Source: CBFGTJ01 sp965651815 (GTDB taxonomy: Bacteria; Actinomycetota; Acidimicrobiia; Acidimicrobiales; Microtrichaceae). Taken from it: a stretch of 12,193 nt of DNA. Location of the stretch: positions 1 through 12,193 of the forward strand of contig CBFGTJ010000093.1 in the NCBI GenBank assembly GCA_965651815.1, written 5' to 3'. Shown here piece by piece: positions 1-6,931 of this stretch. Position 1 is the stretch's first letter. Each line of letters opens with the position of its first letter. The notes under the pieces are model-generated. The model worked only from the letters and a program-made list of their open reading frames with translations, searched no databases and was not told the origin of the DNA. Both the position numbers and the translations under genes were made by a program.

Positions 1-46
1 GCACACTACTCCCGGATCGGCGCGGGGCTCAAAACACCGCCCATCG

Positions 47-73
47 GTCGACCAGTGCGACGCACAGGTCGAC
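47..73. promoter_or_regulatory. 27-bp near-perfect inverted repeat, candidate operator
   Basis: The left arm GTCGACCAGTGCG (47-59) and right arm CGCACAGGTCGAC (61-73) are symmetric about A60. Twelve of the 13 arm positions pair; the exception is A54/A66. Each outer end is itself the palindrome GTCGAC, and the two copies lie 21 bp apart, about two helical turns. The repeat sits just upstream of the proposed -35 of the first polysaccharide gene. No T-run follows it on either strand, so an intrinsic terminator is less likely than a protein-binding site. In RNA, CATCG (42-46) and CGATG (78-82) could extend the stem past a 4-nt bulge, so a terminator of an upstream gene is not excluded. The regulator is unknown. 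Confidence 0.5.
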
Positions 74-75
74 GT

Positions 76-104
76 TTCGATGTGCCCGCTCCACTCGGTA
101 CACT
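76..104 (+). promoter_or_regulatory. Candidate promoter of the polysaccharide operon
   Basis: A good -10 hexamer TACACT lies at 99-104. It is preceded, after a 17-nt spacer, by a poor -35 (TTCGAT, 76-81). Transcription would begin near 111, giving a leader of about 73 nt before the ATG at 184. The -10 is of the TANNNT type used by the principal sigma factor of actinobacteria. The weak -35 would fit a promoter that needs help from a factor bound at the adjacent inverted repeat. This is motif inference only. Confidence 0.4.
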
Positions 105-183
105 GCCGCGTCGCGCCGTTCCGGGCGCGGGGGACCCGGCCGCGGCCCGAGGAGACGATCGGGCGGATGATCTCGAGGGACAG

Positions 184-1509
184 ATGACCACATCGCTCGT
201 GCCCTACGAGCAGCAGCCCGATCCCGGCGAGGTCCGGCGGTCCGCCCGCCTCAGCGGTACCCAGGTGCTGATCGTGGTCGCCTCCATGGTGGTGACGGCG
301 GCCGTCGCCGGCGCGCTCGCGGCCGTGAGCCCGCCGATCTACGAGACGCAGCGCTCCGTGATCGTGCTCTCGGGCGCGAACCCGAACGACAACGAGGTCA
401 TCACCCGGGCGCTCGAGACGATCATCGAGTCCAAGGGCCTCGCGGCCGAGGTGAAGCGCCGCGGCGACCTGCCGCAGTCGATCGACCAGATCTCGGCGAT
501 CATCTCGGCGCGCCGCTCACCCGAGGCCGCCTACATGGACGTCGTGGCCTCGAGCCCCGACAAGGAGCTCTCCGAGGCGGTCAGCGCGCAGATCATCCCC
601 GCGCTCAACGGCGTGTTCGAGACCGCCCAGGCCGACATCCCGGTCGAGAGCCGCATCAAGGGCACGCTGTTCCAGGAGGTGTTCTCGAGGCCGCTGCAGA
701 GCACCACGCGGTTCCCGCTGTGGTTCGCCGTGCTGTTCGGGCTGCTCCTCGGCGGCCTGGTGCCGTTCGTGTTCTTCGTCGTGCGGAACCTGCGCCGGCC
801 CGTGGTCGAGTCGGCCCAGGACATCACCGACGCGATCGACCTGCCGATCCTCGCCAGGGTGCCGGCGCTCGGCTCGCGCAACGGCAGCGTGCAGGACTCC
901 GTCTCCGGCATCGTCGCCGCGGTCGAGCGGCTCAGCCTCAACGAGCCCGTGCACCGGCTCGTGCTGGTCGGCGCGGACGAGGGGGAGCAGCGCGCCGAGC
1001 TGGCGCTCGGGCTGTCGTGCATGATCGCCCGCAGCTTCGGCCAGCCGGTGGCGCTGATCGACGCCGACCTCGACGGCGGTGTGCTCACCGACCTCCTGCA
1101 GACCACCGACGTCGCCGGCCTCGCCGAGTGCCTGGCCGGGCAGATGGACGCCGAGACGGCCCTCGTGCCGGTCACCGAGGACCGCCTGCCGTCCTCCCTC
1201 GACGGCTACGGGGCGCCCGAGGGCATGGTCCGCTTCCTGGGCGTCGGCGTCGACACGAGCCGCAACATCCTGCGGATGCGCTCCACCTTCCACCGCGTGC
1301 TCGAGGACCTCGCCGGCCGGTACGTGGTGATCGTCAACGGGCCCCGACTTCCGGGCCCGGTGCCGTCGTCGCAGCTGCTGTCGCTCGCCGACGCGACGCT
1401 CATGGTCGTCGCCGAGGGTCGCACCAGCCTCACCGACGCCCGCTCCGCGGGCGATGCGCTGCGCTCGTTCAGCGCCGGGGCATCCGGGGTGATCGTGCTC
1501 CGTGGCTGA
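184..1509 (+). CDS. Wzz/BY-kinase-like polysaccharide chain-length protein with degenerate kinase domain
   Basis: A 441-aa protein with the layout of an actinobacterial capsular polysaccharide co-polymerase fused to a BY-kinase-like domain. Two membrane segments (about 26-48 and 180-200) flank an extracytoplasmic region of about 130 residues with the Wzz-like opening PIYETQRSVIV. A cytoplasmic P-loop-like domain follows (about 255-441). Walker A' is kept (ALIDADLDG, 290-298). The Walker A region reads GADEGEQRAE (263-272) where family members have GEGKST, so the invariant Lys and Ser/Thr are lost. The Walker B region reads YVVIVNGPR (380-388) in place of the usual IIDTPP. There is no C-terminal tyrosine cluster. 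I infer a scaffold without kinase activity that helps set chain length or export. The ATG at 184 is chosen because GAGG at 175-178 gives a 5-nt spacing; the frame is open back to 55 but that stretch looks non-coding. It overlaps the flippase gene by 8 nt. Confidence 0.75.
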   Translation: MTTSLVPYEQQPDPGEVRRSARLSGTQVLIVVASMVVTAAVAGALAAVSPPIYETQRSVIVLSGANPNDNEVITRALETIIESKGLAAEVKRRGDLPQSIDQISAIISARRSPEAAYMDVVASSPDKELSEAVSAQIIPALNGVFETAQADIPVESRIKGTLFQEVFSRPLQSTTRFPLWFAVLFGLLLGGLVPFVFFVVRNLRRPVVESAQDITDAIDLPILARVPALGSRNGSVQDSVSGIVAAVERLSLNEPVHRLVLVGADEGEQRAELALGLSCMIARSFGQPVALIDADLDGGVLTDLLQTTDVAGLAECLAGQMDAETALVPVTEDRLPSSLDGYGAPEGMVRFLGVGVDTSRNILRMRSTFHRVLEDLAGRYVVIVNGPRLPGPVPSSQLLSLADATLMVVAEGRTSLTDARSAGDALRSFSAGASGVIVLRG

Positions 1510-3007
1510 CACGGACGCATCAGGTCGGGCGGCCGAGCCCGCCGGCGACGGCGCGGGGGAGGGGGAGGCAGGGCCCTCGATCGGCACGACCGCGTCCCGG
1601 GGGTTCATGTGGGCCAACGTCGGCGTGTTCACCCGGTACATGTCGGCGCTGGTGCTCGCCGCGGTGCTCGCGCGGGTGCTCGACGACACCGACTACGCCG
1701 TGATGGTGACCCTGATGGTGGTCACCTACTACTTCGACAACGCCCTCGACCTCGGCATGGGCGCGGCGCTCGTGTACGAGCAGGAGAAGGGCGTGACCGA
1801 CCGGGTGCGGGTCGCGTTCACCGCGAACGTCGGCCTCACCGTCGTGCTCGCCACGGTGGCGCTGTTCGGCTCGCCGCTCATCGCGAAGTACTTCGACCTG
1901 CCCGGGTACACGAACCTGTTCCGCTGCCTCGCGGTGGTCGTCGTGCTGTCGGGACTGACGGTCATCCCGTGGTCGCTGTTCATGCGCGGCATGGACTTCC
2001 GCACCCGGGCGGTGGTGGAGGTCGCCCGCGACCTCACGAGGTTCGGGGTCACGATCGGCCTCGCGTGGGCGGGCTTCGGCGCCTGGGCGGTGATGACCGG
2101 CCTGATCAGCGCCTACGGCGTGTGGCTGGTGCTGACCTGGGCCTTCATGCGCTTCCGCCCCCGCCTGCACTGGGACACCCCGGTCGCGAAGGAGCTGTTC
2201 GCGTACGCCTGGCGGATGGCCGGCACCCGCCTGCTCGGCGTGCTGTCGCTCAACGGGGACTACGTGATCGTCGGCAACCGCCGCCCCGACCAGTACCCGC
2301 GCTACTACCAGGCGTTCCGGTTGCCGGAGTTCGTGATGGGTGCCCAGCTCAACGCGCTCTCGGCGGTGCTGTTCCCGATGTACGCGCGCATCCGCTCCGA
2401 GGGGCGGATGGCGATGCGCGACGCCCTGTACCGCGCGCTGCGCATCGTCGCGCTGTTCTCGATCCCGGTGGGCCTCGGCCTCGCGCTGGTCGCCCGCGAC
2501 TCGATCGCGCTGATGTACGGGATCGACTCGCCGGTCGCCGTGCGCACGATGGAGATCCTCTCGGTCACCGGCTGCGTCGTGGGGCTCGGGTACGCGACCG
2601 GCGACCTGCTCTACGCGATCGGCCGTCCCGGCCTGATGGTCCGGATCAACGCGGTGATGGTGCCGACGATGCTGGCGCTGATGTGGTTCGTCGCGGACGA
2701 CGGCATCGTCTGGGTCGCGACCGTGCACCTCGTGGTGGCGATCGTGTTCACCGGGATCCGGCAGCTGCTCGTGAACCGGATCGTCGAGGCCGACAGCCGG
2801 GCCGTGCTCGGGGCGCTCGGGCCCGCCGTCACCATCGCCGCCTGCATCCTCGCCTTCGCGCTGCCGGTGCGGCTGCTGTCCGAGCCGGGCTTCGGCTCGA
2901 TGGTCGCGATCGTCGCCGCGGGCGTCGTGGGCGGGGTCGTCGGGCTGGGCGTCAGCCGGTCGGCTCGGGCCGAGGTGCTCGACGTCGTCGCGAAGCTGCG
3001 CGGCTGA
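1502..3007 (+). CDS. Wzx-type polysaccharide flippase (MOP superfamily)
   Basis: A 501-aa polytopic membrane protein, the usual size for Wzx/RfbX-type lipid-linked oligosaccharide flippases, with about 12-14 predicted hydrophobic segments. After a hydrophilic N-terminus of about 30 residues comes the typical family opening: an RGFMWANVG stretch (33-41) leading into the first membrane helix, then VLARVLDDTDYAV. It should move undecaprenyl-linked saccharide units across the cytoplasmic membrane. The GTG at 1502 overlaps the stop of the upstream gene (GTGGCTGA), which suggests translational coupling. An in-frame ATG at 1607 would start at the membrane domain but would cut into the conserved opening. 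The GTG has only a distant G-run (1486-1489) as a ribosome site. The 3' end overlaps the convergent acyltransferase gene by 56 nt. Confidence 0.85.
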   Translation: MADTDASGRAAEPAGDGAGEGEAGPSIGTTASRGFMWANVGVFTRYMSALVLAAVLARVLDDTDYAVMVTLMVVTYYFDNALDLGMGAALVYEQEKGVTDRVRVAFTANVGLTVVLATVALFGSPLIAKYFDLPGYTNLFRCLAVVVVLSGLTVIPWSLFMRGMDFRTRAVVEVARDLTRFGVTIGLAWAGFGAWAVMTGLISAYGVWLVLTWAFMRFRPRLHWDTPVAKELFAYAWRMAGTRLLGVLSLNGDYVIVGNRRPDQYPRYYQAFRLPEFVMGAQLNALSAVLFPMYARIRSEGRMAMRDALYRALRIVALFSIPVGLGLALVARDSIALMYGIDSPVAVRTMEILSVTGCVVGLGYATGDLLYAIGRPGLMVRINAVMVPTMLALMWFVADDGIVWVATVHLVVAIVFTGIRQLLVNRIVEADSRAVLGALGPAVTIAACILAFALPVRLLSEPGFGSMVAIVAAGVVGGVVGLGVSRSARAEVLDVVAKLRG

Positions 3008-4031
3008 GCTCGTGCGCGGCCTGGCGCCAGCGTCGCGCCGCCATCGCCGCGGTGCCGAGCGGCCCGACGCCGAAGCGGCACCGGACCAGCTCACGGCGCC
3101 CCTCCGCCCAGTCGGCCTTGTACGGCTCGTCGCCGCGCAGGAGGTCGTACTCGCAGCGCCCGTCCGCGACGGCGCGCTGCACGATCTCCCACCGCAGCAC
3201 CGACCCGGCCCCGCGCCACTCGCGCTCCGTGCGGCGACCCGCCTGGTAGAAGGCCGTCCGACCGCCGACGAGGAGGTCGAGCTCGGTCGCGACGACGGAT
3301 CCGTCCGCGTCGACGATCTCGTCGATCGTGACCTCACCGGCCTGCATGCCGGCGAGCGCCGCGCGCCGGAACCGCTCCCAGCCCGCGAGGAACGACGACT
3401 CGTCGGCCCAGCGTCCCTCGTGCAGGCGGGCCAGATCGGCGAGCGCCCGCTCGCCGTCCTCCGGCGGCACCCGGCGGTGCGTCGCCCCCGAGCGGGCGAG
3501 GCGCTTGGCGGTGCGCTGGATCGTGCTGCGCAGCCGGCCGGGGCGGGCGGCGAGGTAGGCCGCGGCGTCGGGGGGCAGCGCCGCGAAGGGTGCGCCGTGG
3601 CGCTCGACGACCCGGTCGGCCAGCGCGGCGGCGAGCGACCCCTCGGCGGCGAGGCCGTCGAGGTCCACGACCCGCGACCCGGGCCTGCGCAGCCAGGCGA
3701 GCACCTCCCCGGTGACCACGTCGCGGTGCTCGTCGGTCGCGACCAGGTCCAGGTGGTCGGGGGCGAGCGGCCCCTGGCCGGGGCTGCGCAGCCGCTCCAA
3801 CCGGACCGGGCCGGCGCGCAGCTCGTCGCGCTCGAGGGCCAGGCCGCCGACGAGGCGTCCGTCCGCGACGCAGCACAGCAGCACGAGCTCGCCGGCCGGC
3901 GCGTGCTGCAGCCACCAGCTCCTCAGGAACGGGCTGGGCAGGGGCTGGGAGGCGGCGAGGTCGTCCCAGTCGCGGGCGGGCCCGTCGAAGGTGCGCTGCA
4001 CCCGCAACTCGACGTGGCCGGCCCGAGGCAT
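2952..4031 (-). CDS. GNAT acyltransferase, CelD/BcsL (FemAB-like) family
   Basis: A 359-aa protein resembling the CelD/BcsL 'BioF2-like' acetyltransferase family. The best markers are the basic stretch RLRSTIQRTAKRLAR (166-180), the strand FYQAGRR (261-267) and the block YDLLRGDEPYKADWA (295-309), with the latter two typical of the C-terminal GNAT fold. No signal peptide or membrane segment is seen, so it should be cytoplasmic. In polysaccharide loci such proteins are thought to acylate sugars or related precursors; the substrate here cannot be told. The gene opposes the flippase and diverges from the sugar transferase. The ATG at 4031 has no Shine-Dalgarno. A CACACT hexamer ends 6 nt before it, so translation may be leaderless. 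The C-terminal tail is Arg-rich. Confidence 0.75.
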   Translation of the reverse strand: MPRAGHVELRVQRTFDGPARDWDDLAASQPLPSPFLRSWWLQHAPAGELVLLCCVADGRLVGGLALERDELRAGPVRLERLRSPGQGPLAPDHLDLVATDEHRDVVTGEVLAWLRRPGSRVVDLDGLAAEGSLAAALADRVVERHGAPFAALPPDAAAYLAARPGRLRSTIQRTAKRLARSGATHRRVPPEDGERALADLARLHEGRWADESSFLAGWERFRRAALAGMQAGEVTIDEIVDADGSVVATELDLLVGGRTAFYQAGRRTEREWRGAGSVLRWEIVQRAVADGRCEYDLLRGDEPYKADWAEGRRELVRCRFGVGPLGTAAMAARRWRQAAHELSRAASRRRRAPRPEPTG

Positions 4032-4037
4032 CGGGGG

Positions 4038-4043
4038 AGTGTG
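4038..4043 (-). promoter_or_regulatory. Candidate -10 box for leaderless acyltransferase mRNA
   Basis: On the minus strand CACACT (complement of 4038-4043) is followed by exactly six nucleotides (CCCCCG) and then the ATG of the acyltransferase gene. Transcription would therefore start at or next to the A of the ATG. The first base is C, not the preferred T, and only a CTGGCG-like -35 is present about 19 nt upstream. The call is weak, but it agrees with the absence of a ribosome-binding site. Confidence 0.3.
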
Positions 4044-4073
4044 GCTGAACGCCGGGAGCCCCGCCAGCCGGAT

Positions 4074-4087
4074 GGGTCGGACGACCC
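4074..4087. promoter_or_regulatory. Perfect inverted repeat abutting the -35 box, candidate operator
   Basis: GGGTCG (4074-4079), two bases, then CGACCC (4082-4087) form a perfect 6-2-6 inverted repeat. Its last base touches the TTGACG -35 hexamer at 4088. The half-site GGTCG/CGACC also occurs in the 27-bp repeat at 47-73, so one regulator might act on both polysaccharide transcripts. It lies between divergent genes and about 30 bp upstream of the proposed minus-strand -10, so it could influence both directions. Confidence 0.4.
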
Positions 4088-4116
4088 TTGACGGTGGCGG
4101 TGGTCACACGTTTACT
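4088..4116 (+). promoter_or_regulatory. Candidate promoter of the sugar transferase-glycosyltransferase operon
   Basis: TTGACG (4088-4093, five of six matches to the -35 consensus) is followed after 17 nt by TTTACT (4111-4116, four of six matches to the -10 consensus). The weak point is T in place of the critical A at the second -10 position. Transcription from about 4123 would give a leader of about 114 nt before the ATG at 4237. Confidence 0.4.
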
Positions 4117-4183
4117 GGTGCAGGTAGTTGGGCAGGCGGACGGCGGGGCAACACGGGCGGCCAAGAGGACTCGTGTGCAGGGA

Positions 4184-4197
4184 CCGTGGTTCCACGG
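4184..4197 (+). repeat. Perfect inverted repeat in the sugar transferase leader
   Basis: CCGTGG (4184-4189), TT, then CCACGG (4192-4197) form a perfect 6-2-6 inverted repeat. It lies 39 nt upstream of the proposed start codon, inside the predicted leader. As RNA it would fold as a 5-bp stem with a GUUC loop. It could be a leader hairpin or a DNA-binding site. No T-run follows. I recognise no known riboswitch class in the 114-nt leader. Confidence 0.3.
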
Positions 4198-4236
4198 CAG
4201 GGCATGCGGCTTCGGTCGGTTGGGAGTGAACGGGGC

Positions 4237-5769
4237 ATGATGGTGCGGTACTCGGAGGCTGACGACGTTTCGGCCGGTGGCCGGGTCGCGTCCATGCGGG
4301 TGGGCGACGACTCCGGCCGTGCAGCTCCCGACGAGCCCGTGATCGACCTGAGGGTCAGCACGCAGGAACCGGCGCTCCTCGCGGAGCCGGTCAGCGCGGT
4401 GTCCCGCGACGAGCGCCGCGCGGTCGGCCGGACGCTGCGGGTCCTGGGCCACCTCCTCGACGCCGCGGCGCTCGCGAGCCCCCTGGTGCTGTCGGGCGTC
4501 GTCATCAACGAGCCCATCCCGCTCAAGGTCATCGCCCTGTTCTCGATCGTGGGCACGCTGCTGCTGTGGCCGACCGCTCGCCGCGGGCGGCTCGTCGTCG
4601 TGCCCAGCGAGGGGCTCCTGTCGATCGTCGGCCGCGTCGGCCTGGCGCCGGTGGTCACCCTGATCCTCTTCTCGATCGTGGGCCGGCGAGGGCTCGAGAG
4701 CTCGTGGCGGTCGATCGACGTGTTCGCGATCGTGCAGATCGTCGCGGCGACGATCCCGGTGATCCTGCTCGGCCGGCTCATCACCTACCGGCTCGTGGGG
4801 CTCGCCCGGTCGCGTGGCTACGACCTCGAGGACACGCTGATCGTCGGCACCGGCCCCGTCGGCGTCGAGATCTCGAAGGCGCTGCAGGACAACCCCGAGT
4901 ACGGGCTCGTGCCCACCGGGTTCGTCGACCGCTTCGACGACGAGATGCCGCTGCCGACCGTCGGCCGCCCGGAGCGGCTGCGCGAGATCCTCGAGATCAC
5001 CGGCACCCGGCACGTCATCCTGGCGTTCGGCGCGGCCGGCGAGGAGGAGCTGGTCGGGATCATCCGCTCCTGCGCCGACCTCGACGTCCAGTTCTACGCG
5101 GTGCCGCGGCTGTTCGAGCTGGGCGTCTCCGCCGAGGACGTCGGCCACGAGGTCGCCGGCCTGCCGCTCGTCCCCGTGCGGCGCCCCGGCCTGTCGGCCA
5201 GCAGGTGGCGTGCGAAGCGTGCGTTCGACATCGTGATGTCGCTCGTGCTGCTCGTGCTCTCGGCGCCCGTGATGCTGCTGTGCGCGATCGCGGTGAAGCT
5301 CAGCAGCCCCGGGCCGATCTTCTTCAGCCAGGTCCGGATCGGCATCGGCGGGCGGCCGTTCGAGATCCTCAAGTTCCGCACGATGCGGGTGAACGACGAC
5401 TCCGCCACCCAGTGGTGCGTCAACGACGACGACCGGGTGACCCGGGTCGGGCGCATCCTCCGCCCCTCGCACCTGGACGAGCTGCCCCAGCTGTTCAACG
5501 TGCTCAAGGGCGAGATGTCGCTCGTCGGCCCCCGGCCGGAGCGGCCCCACTTCGTGGAGCAGTTCGCCTCCGAGATCGACGGCTACCACTTCCGGCACCG
5601 CGTGCCGGTCGGGATCACGGGCTGGGCCCAGGTGCACGGCTACTGGGGCGACACCAGCATCGAGACCCGGGTGCGGCTCGACAACCGCTACATCGAGAAC
5701 TGGTCGCTGTGGCGTGACCTGGTGATCGGGCTGCGCACGATCCCCACCCTCTTCGGCAAGCGCCGGTGA
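4237..5769 (+). CDS. Polyprenyl-phosphate sugar-1-phosphate transferase (initiating, WbaP-like)
   Basis: A 510-aa initiating transferase of the exopolysaccharide polyprenyl glycosylphosphotransferase family. It places a sugar-1-phosphate on undecaprenyl phosphate at the inner membrane. About four N-terminal membrane helices (70-180) precede a Rossmann-like domain starting LIVGTGPVGVEI (201-212). The catalytic domain begins with KRAFDI and a fifth hydrophobic segment (327-352). It carries SPGPIFFSQVRIG (357-369), EILKFRTM (376-383), the Asp-Glu pair in LDELPQLFNVLKGEMS (413-428), VGPRPERP (430-437) and GITGWAQVHG (459-468). The ATG at 4237 has GGGAG at 4222-4226 (10-nt spacing). A second ATG follows at 4240 and an alternative lies at 4204. 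The stop overlaps the next gene as GTGA. The sugar transferred is not predictable from sequence. Confidence 0.93.
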   Translation: MMVRYSEADDVSAGGRVASMRVGDDSGRAAPDEPVIDLRVSTQEPALLAEPVSAVSRDERRAVGRTLRVLGHLLDAAALASPLVLSGVVINEPIPLKVIALFSIVGTLLLWPTARRGRLVVVPSEGLLSIVGRVGLAPVVTLILFSIVGRRGLESSWRSIDVFAIVQIVAATIPVILLGRLITYRLVGLARSRGYDLEDTLIVGTGPVGVEISKALQDNPEYGLVPTGFVDRFDDEMPLPTVGRPERLREILEITGTRHVILAFGAAGEEELVGIIRSCADLDVQFYAVPRLFELGVSAEDVGHEVAGLPLVPVRRPGLSASRWRAKRAFDIVMSLVLLVLSAPVMLLCAIAVKLSSPGPIFFSQVRIGIGGRPFEILKFRTMRVNDDSATQWCVNDDDRVTRVGRILRPSHLDELPQLFNVLKGEMSLVGPRPERPHFVEQFASEIDGYHFRHRVPVGITGWAQVHGYWGDTSIETRVRLDNRYIENWSLWRDLVIGLRTIPTLFGKRR

Positions 5770-6818
5770 GCGCCCTCCCCGCGGAGGCGCCCGCCGTCGA
5801 GGACGACCCTGCCGAGGACCTGGTCACGGTCGTCATCCCCGCGCGGAACGAGGAGCGCACCATCGCGGGGGTGCTCGACAGCGTGCTGTCCCAGACGCAC
5901 CGGAACCTCCAGGTGCTGGTCGTCGACGGCGCTTCGACCGACGCCACGGCACGGATCGTCGAGGCGGTCGCGGCACGCGACGGGCGGGTGGAGCTGGTGC
6001 GGAACCCCGACCGGGTCATCCCCATGGCGCTCAACCTCGCCGTGGACCGTGCGGCGGGCCGCTGGCTGGTCCGCGTGGACGCGCACTCGCGCATCCCGTC
6101 GGACTACGTCGAGCGGGTCGTCGGCCACCTCCGCACCGGCCGTTGGGGAGGTGTCGGCGGACGCAAGGACGGTCGCGGGTGGACCCCGGCGGGCCGGGCG
6201 ATCGCGGCGGTGATGGCCTCCCCGTTCGCGCAGGGCAACTCCGTGTACCACTACGGCGACGAGATGCGGACCGTGGACCACGTGCCGTTCGGCGCGTACC
6301 CGCTGGAGGTGGTCCGGGAGCTCGGTGGCTGGAACGAGACCCAGCTCGTGAACGAGGACTTCGAGTTCGACCACCGCCTGCGCGCCACGGGGCGGGAGCT
6401 CCTGTTCGACCCGGAGGTCCGGATCGAGTGGGACTGCCGCCAGAGCGTGCCGGCGCTGTTCCGCCAGTACCGGCGCTACGGCGCCGGCAAGGTGCAGACC
6501 TTGGTGCGGCACCCCGAGTCCGCGGCGGCGCGCCACCTCGCCGCGCCGGGCATGGTGGCGGTGCTCGCGCTCGCCGTGGTGCTGCTGCTCCCGCGACGCA
6601 CGCGCAAGTGGGGGCTGGCGCTCATCGCCCCCTACGCGGGCCTCGTCGCGGTCGGCACCGCGACCACCGTCGGCAGGCTCGACCGCGCGGGCGAGCGGGT
6701 CTGGGTGGCCCCTGCGTTCGTCGCGCTGCACACCGGTTGGGGCATCGGGTTCTGGCGCGAAGCGATCTCCCAGCTGCGCCGGCGCGGGGGTGCCCGCCCG
6801 GACCTCGCAGCCAGCTGA
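5766..6818 (+). CDS. Family 2 glycosyltransferase, ExoA-like
   Basis: A 350-aa GT2 enzyme that probably adds a sugar to the lipid-linked intermediate made by the preceding transferase. The GT-A domain has VTVVIPARNEE (20-30), the nucleotide site VVDGAS (52-57), the DxD-type metal motif within VDAHS (104-108), a candidate acceptor or catalytic acidic motif NEDFEFD (196-202) and QYRRYGAGK (234-242). This order resembles the succinoglycan ExoA-type group. Three hydrophobic segments near the C-terminus (about 262-276, 283-302, 314-330) should anchor it to the membrane. The GTG start at 5766 overlaps the upstream stop by 4 nt, so translation is probably coupled. Donor and acceptor sugars are unknown. 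Confidence 0.9.
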   Translation: MSALPAEAPAVEDDPAEDLVTVVIPARNEERTIAGVLDSVLSQTHRNLQVLVVDGASTDATARIVEAVAARDGRVELVRNPDRVIPMALNLAVDRAAGRWLVRVDAHSRIPSDYVERVVGHLRTGRWGGVGGRKDGRGWTPAGRAIAAVMASPFAQGNSVYHYGDEMRTVDHVPFGAYPLEVVRELGGWNETQLVNEDFEFDHRLRATGRELLFDPEVRIEWDCRQSVPALFRQYRRYGAGKVQTLVRHPESAAARHLAAPGMVAVLALAVVLLLPRRTRKWGLALIAPYAGLVAVGTATTVGRLDRAGERVWVAPAFVALHTGWGIGFWREAISQLRRRGGARPDLAAS

Positions 6819-6826
6819 GGCGCCGC

Positions 6827-6832
6827 TACCGT
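6827..6832 (+). promoter_or_regulatory. Weak candidate -10 box for tRNA-Gln/glmU
   Basis: TACCGT (6827-6832) fits the TANNNT pattern 25 nt upstream of the tRNA 5' end, and would give a leader of about 19 nt for RNase P to remove. The -35 candidate, CTCGCA at 6804-6809, is poor and lies inside the glycosyltransferase gene. Read-through from the upstream operon is the alternative. Confidence 0.25.
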
Positions 6833-6857
6833 GGCAGGAGCAGCAGGCCCGCAGCGG

Positions 6858-6930
6858 TGCCGGGTAGTTCAATTGGCAGAACGCCTGACTTTGGATCAGG
6901 AGAGTGCAGGTTCGAGTCCTGCCCCGGCAG
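6858..6930 (+). tRNA. tRNA-Gln (anticodon TTG)
   Basis: A full 73-nt cloverleaf is visible. The acceptor arms TGCCGGG (6858-6864) and CCCGGCA (6923-6929) pair fully, with G6930 as discriminator. The D stem is GTTC/GAAC. The anticodon stem is CCTGA/TCAGG around loop CTTTGGA, placing TTG at 6891-6893. The T stem is GCAGG/CCTGC with loop TTCGAGT. The 3' CCA is not encoded, since G6930 is followed by CATG, so it must be added after processing. The next gene's ATG begins at 6932, leaving a single base between them. Confidence 0.97.
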
Positions 6931-6931
6931 C

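Noticed and set aside
6..191. A small minus-strand open frame at the window start
   Set aside because: Ser/Arg/Pro/Ala-rich with no motif or ribosome site, and it covers the promoter and inverted repeat of the polysaccharide operon.
1520..3337. A 605-codon open frame antisense to the flippase
   Set aside because: His/Asp/Arg-rich low-complexity shadow without motifs; the plus-strand flippase explains the region.
3334..5637. A 767-codon open frame on the minus strand
   Set aside because: It is antisense to the sugar transferase and partly to the acyltransferase promoter region. Its composition is dominated by Arg, Asp, Pro, Gly and His, with no recognisable domain in the upstream part. Its last part runs opposite the acyltransferase reading in a shifted frame. 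It is a shadow of high-GC coding.
6143..6931. Open upstream extension of the glmU frame through the tRNA and glycosyltransferase
   Set aside because: The frame is open only because of GC bias. The translation is Arg/Gly/Pro-rich shadow, and the tRNA cloverleaf occupies the bases before the ATG.
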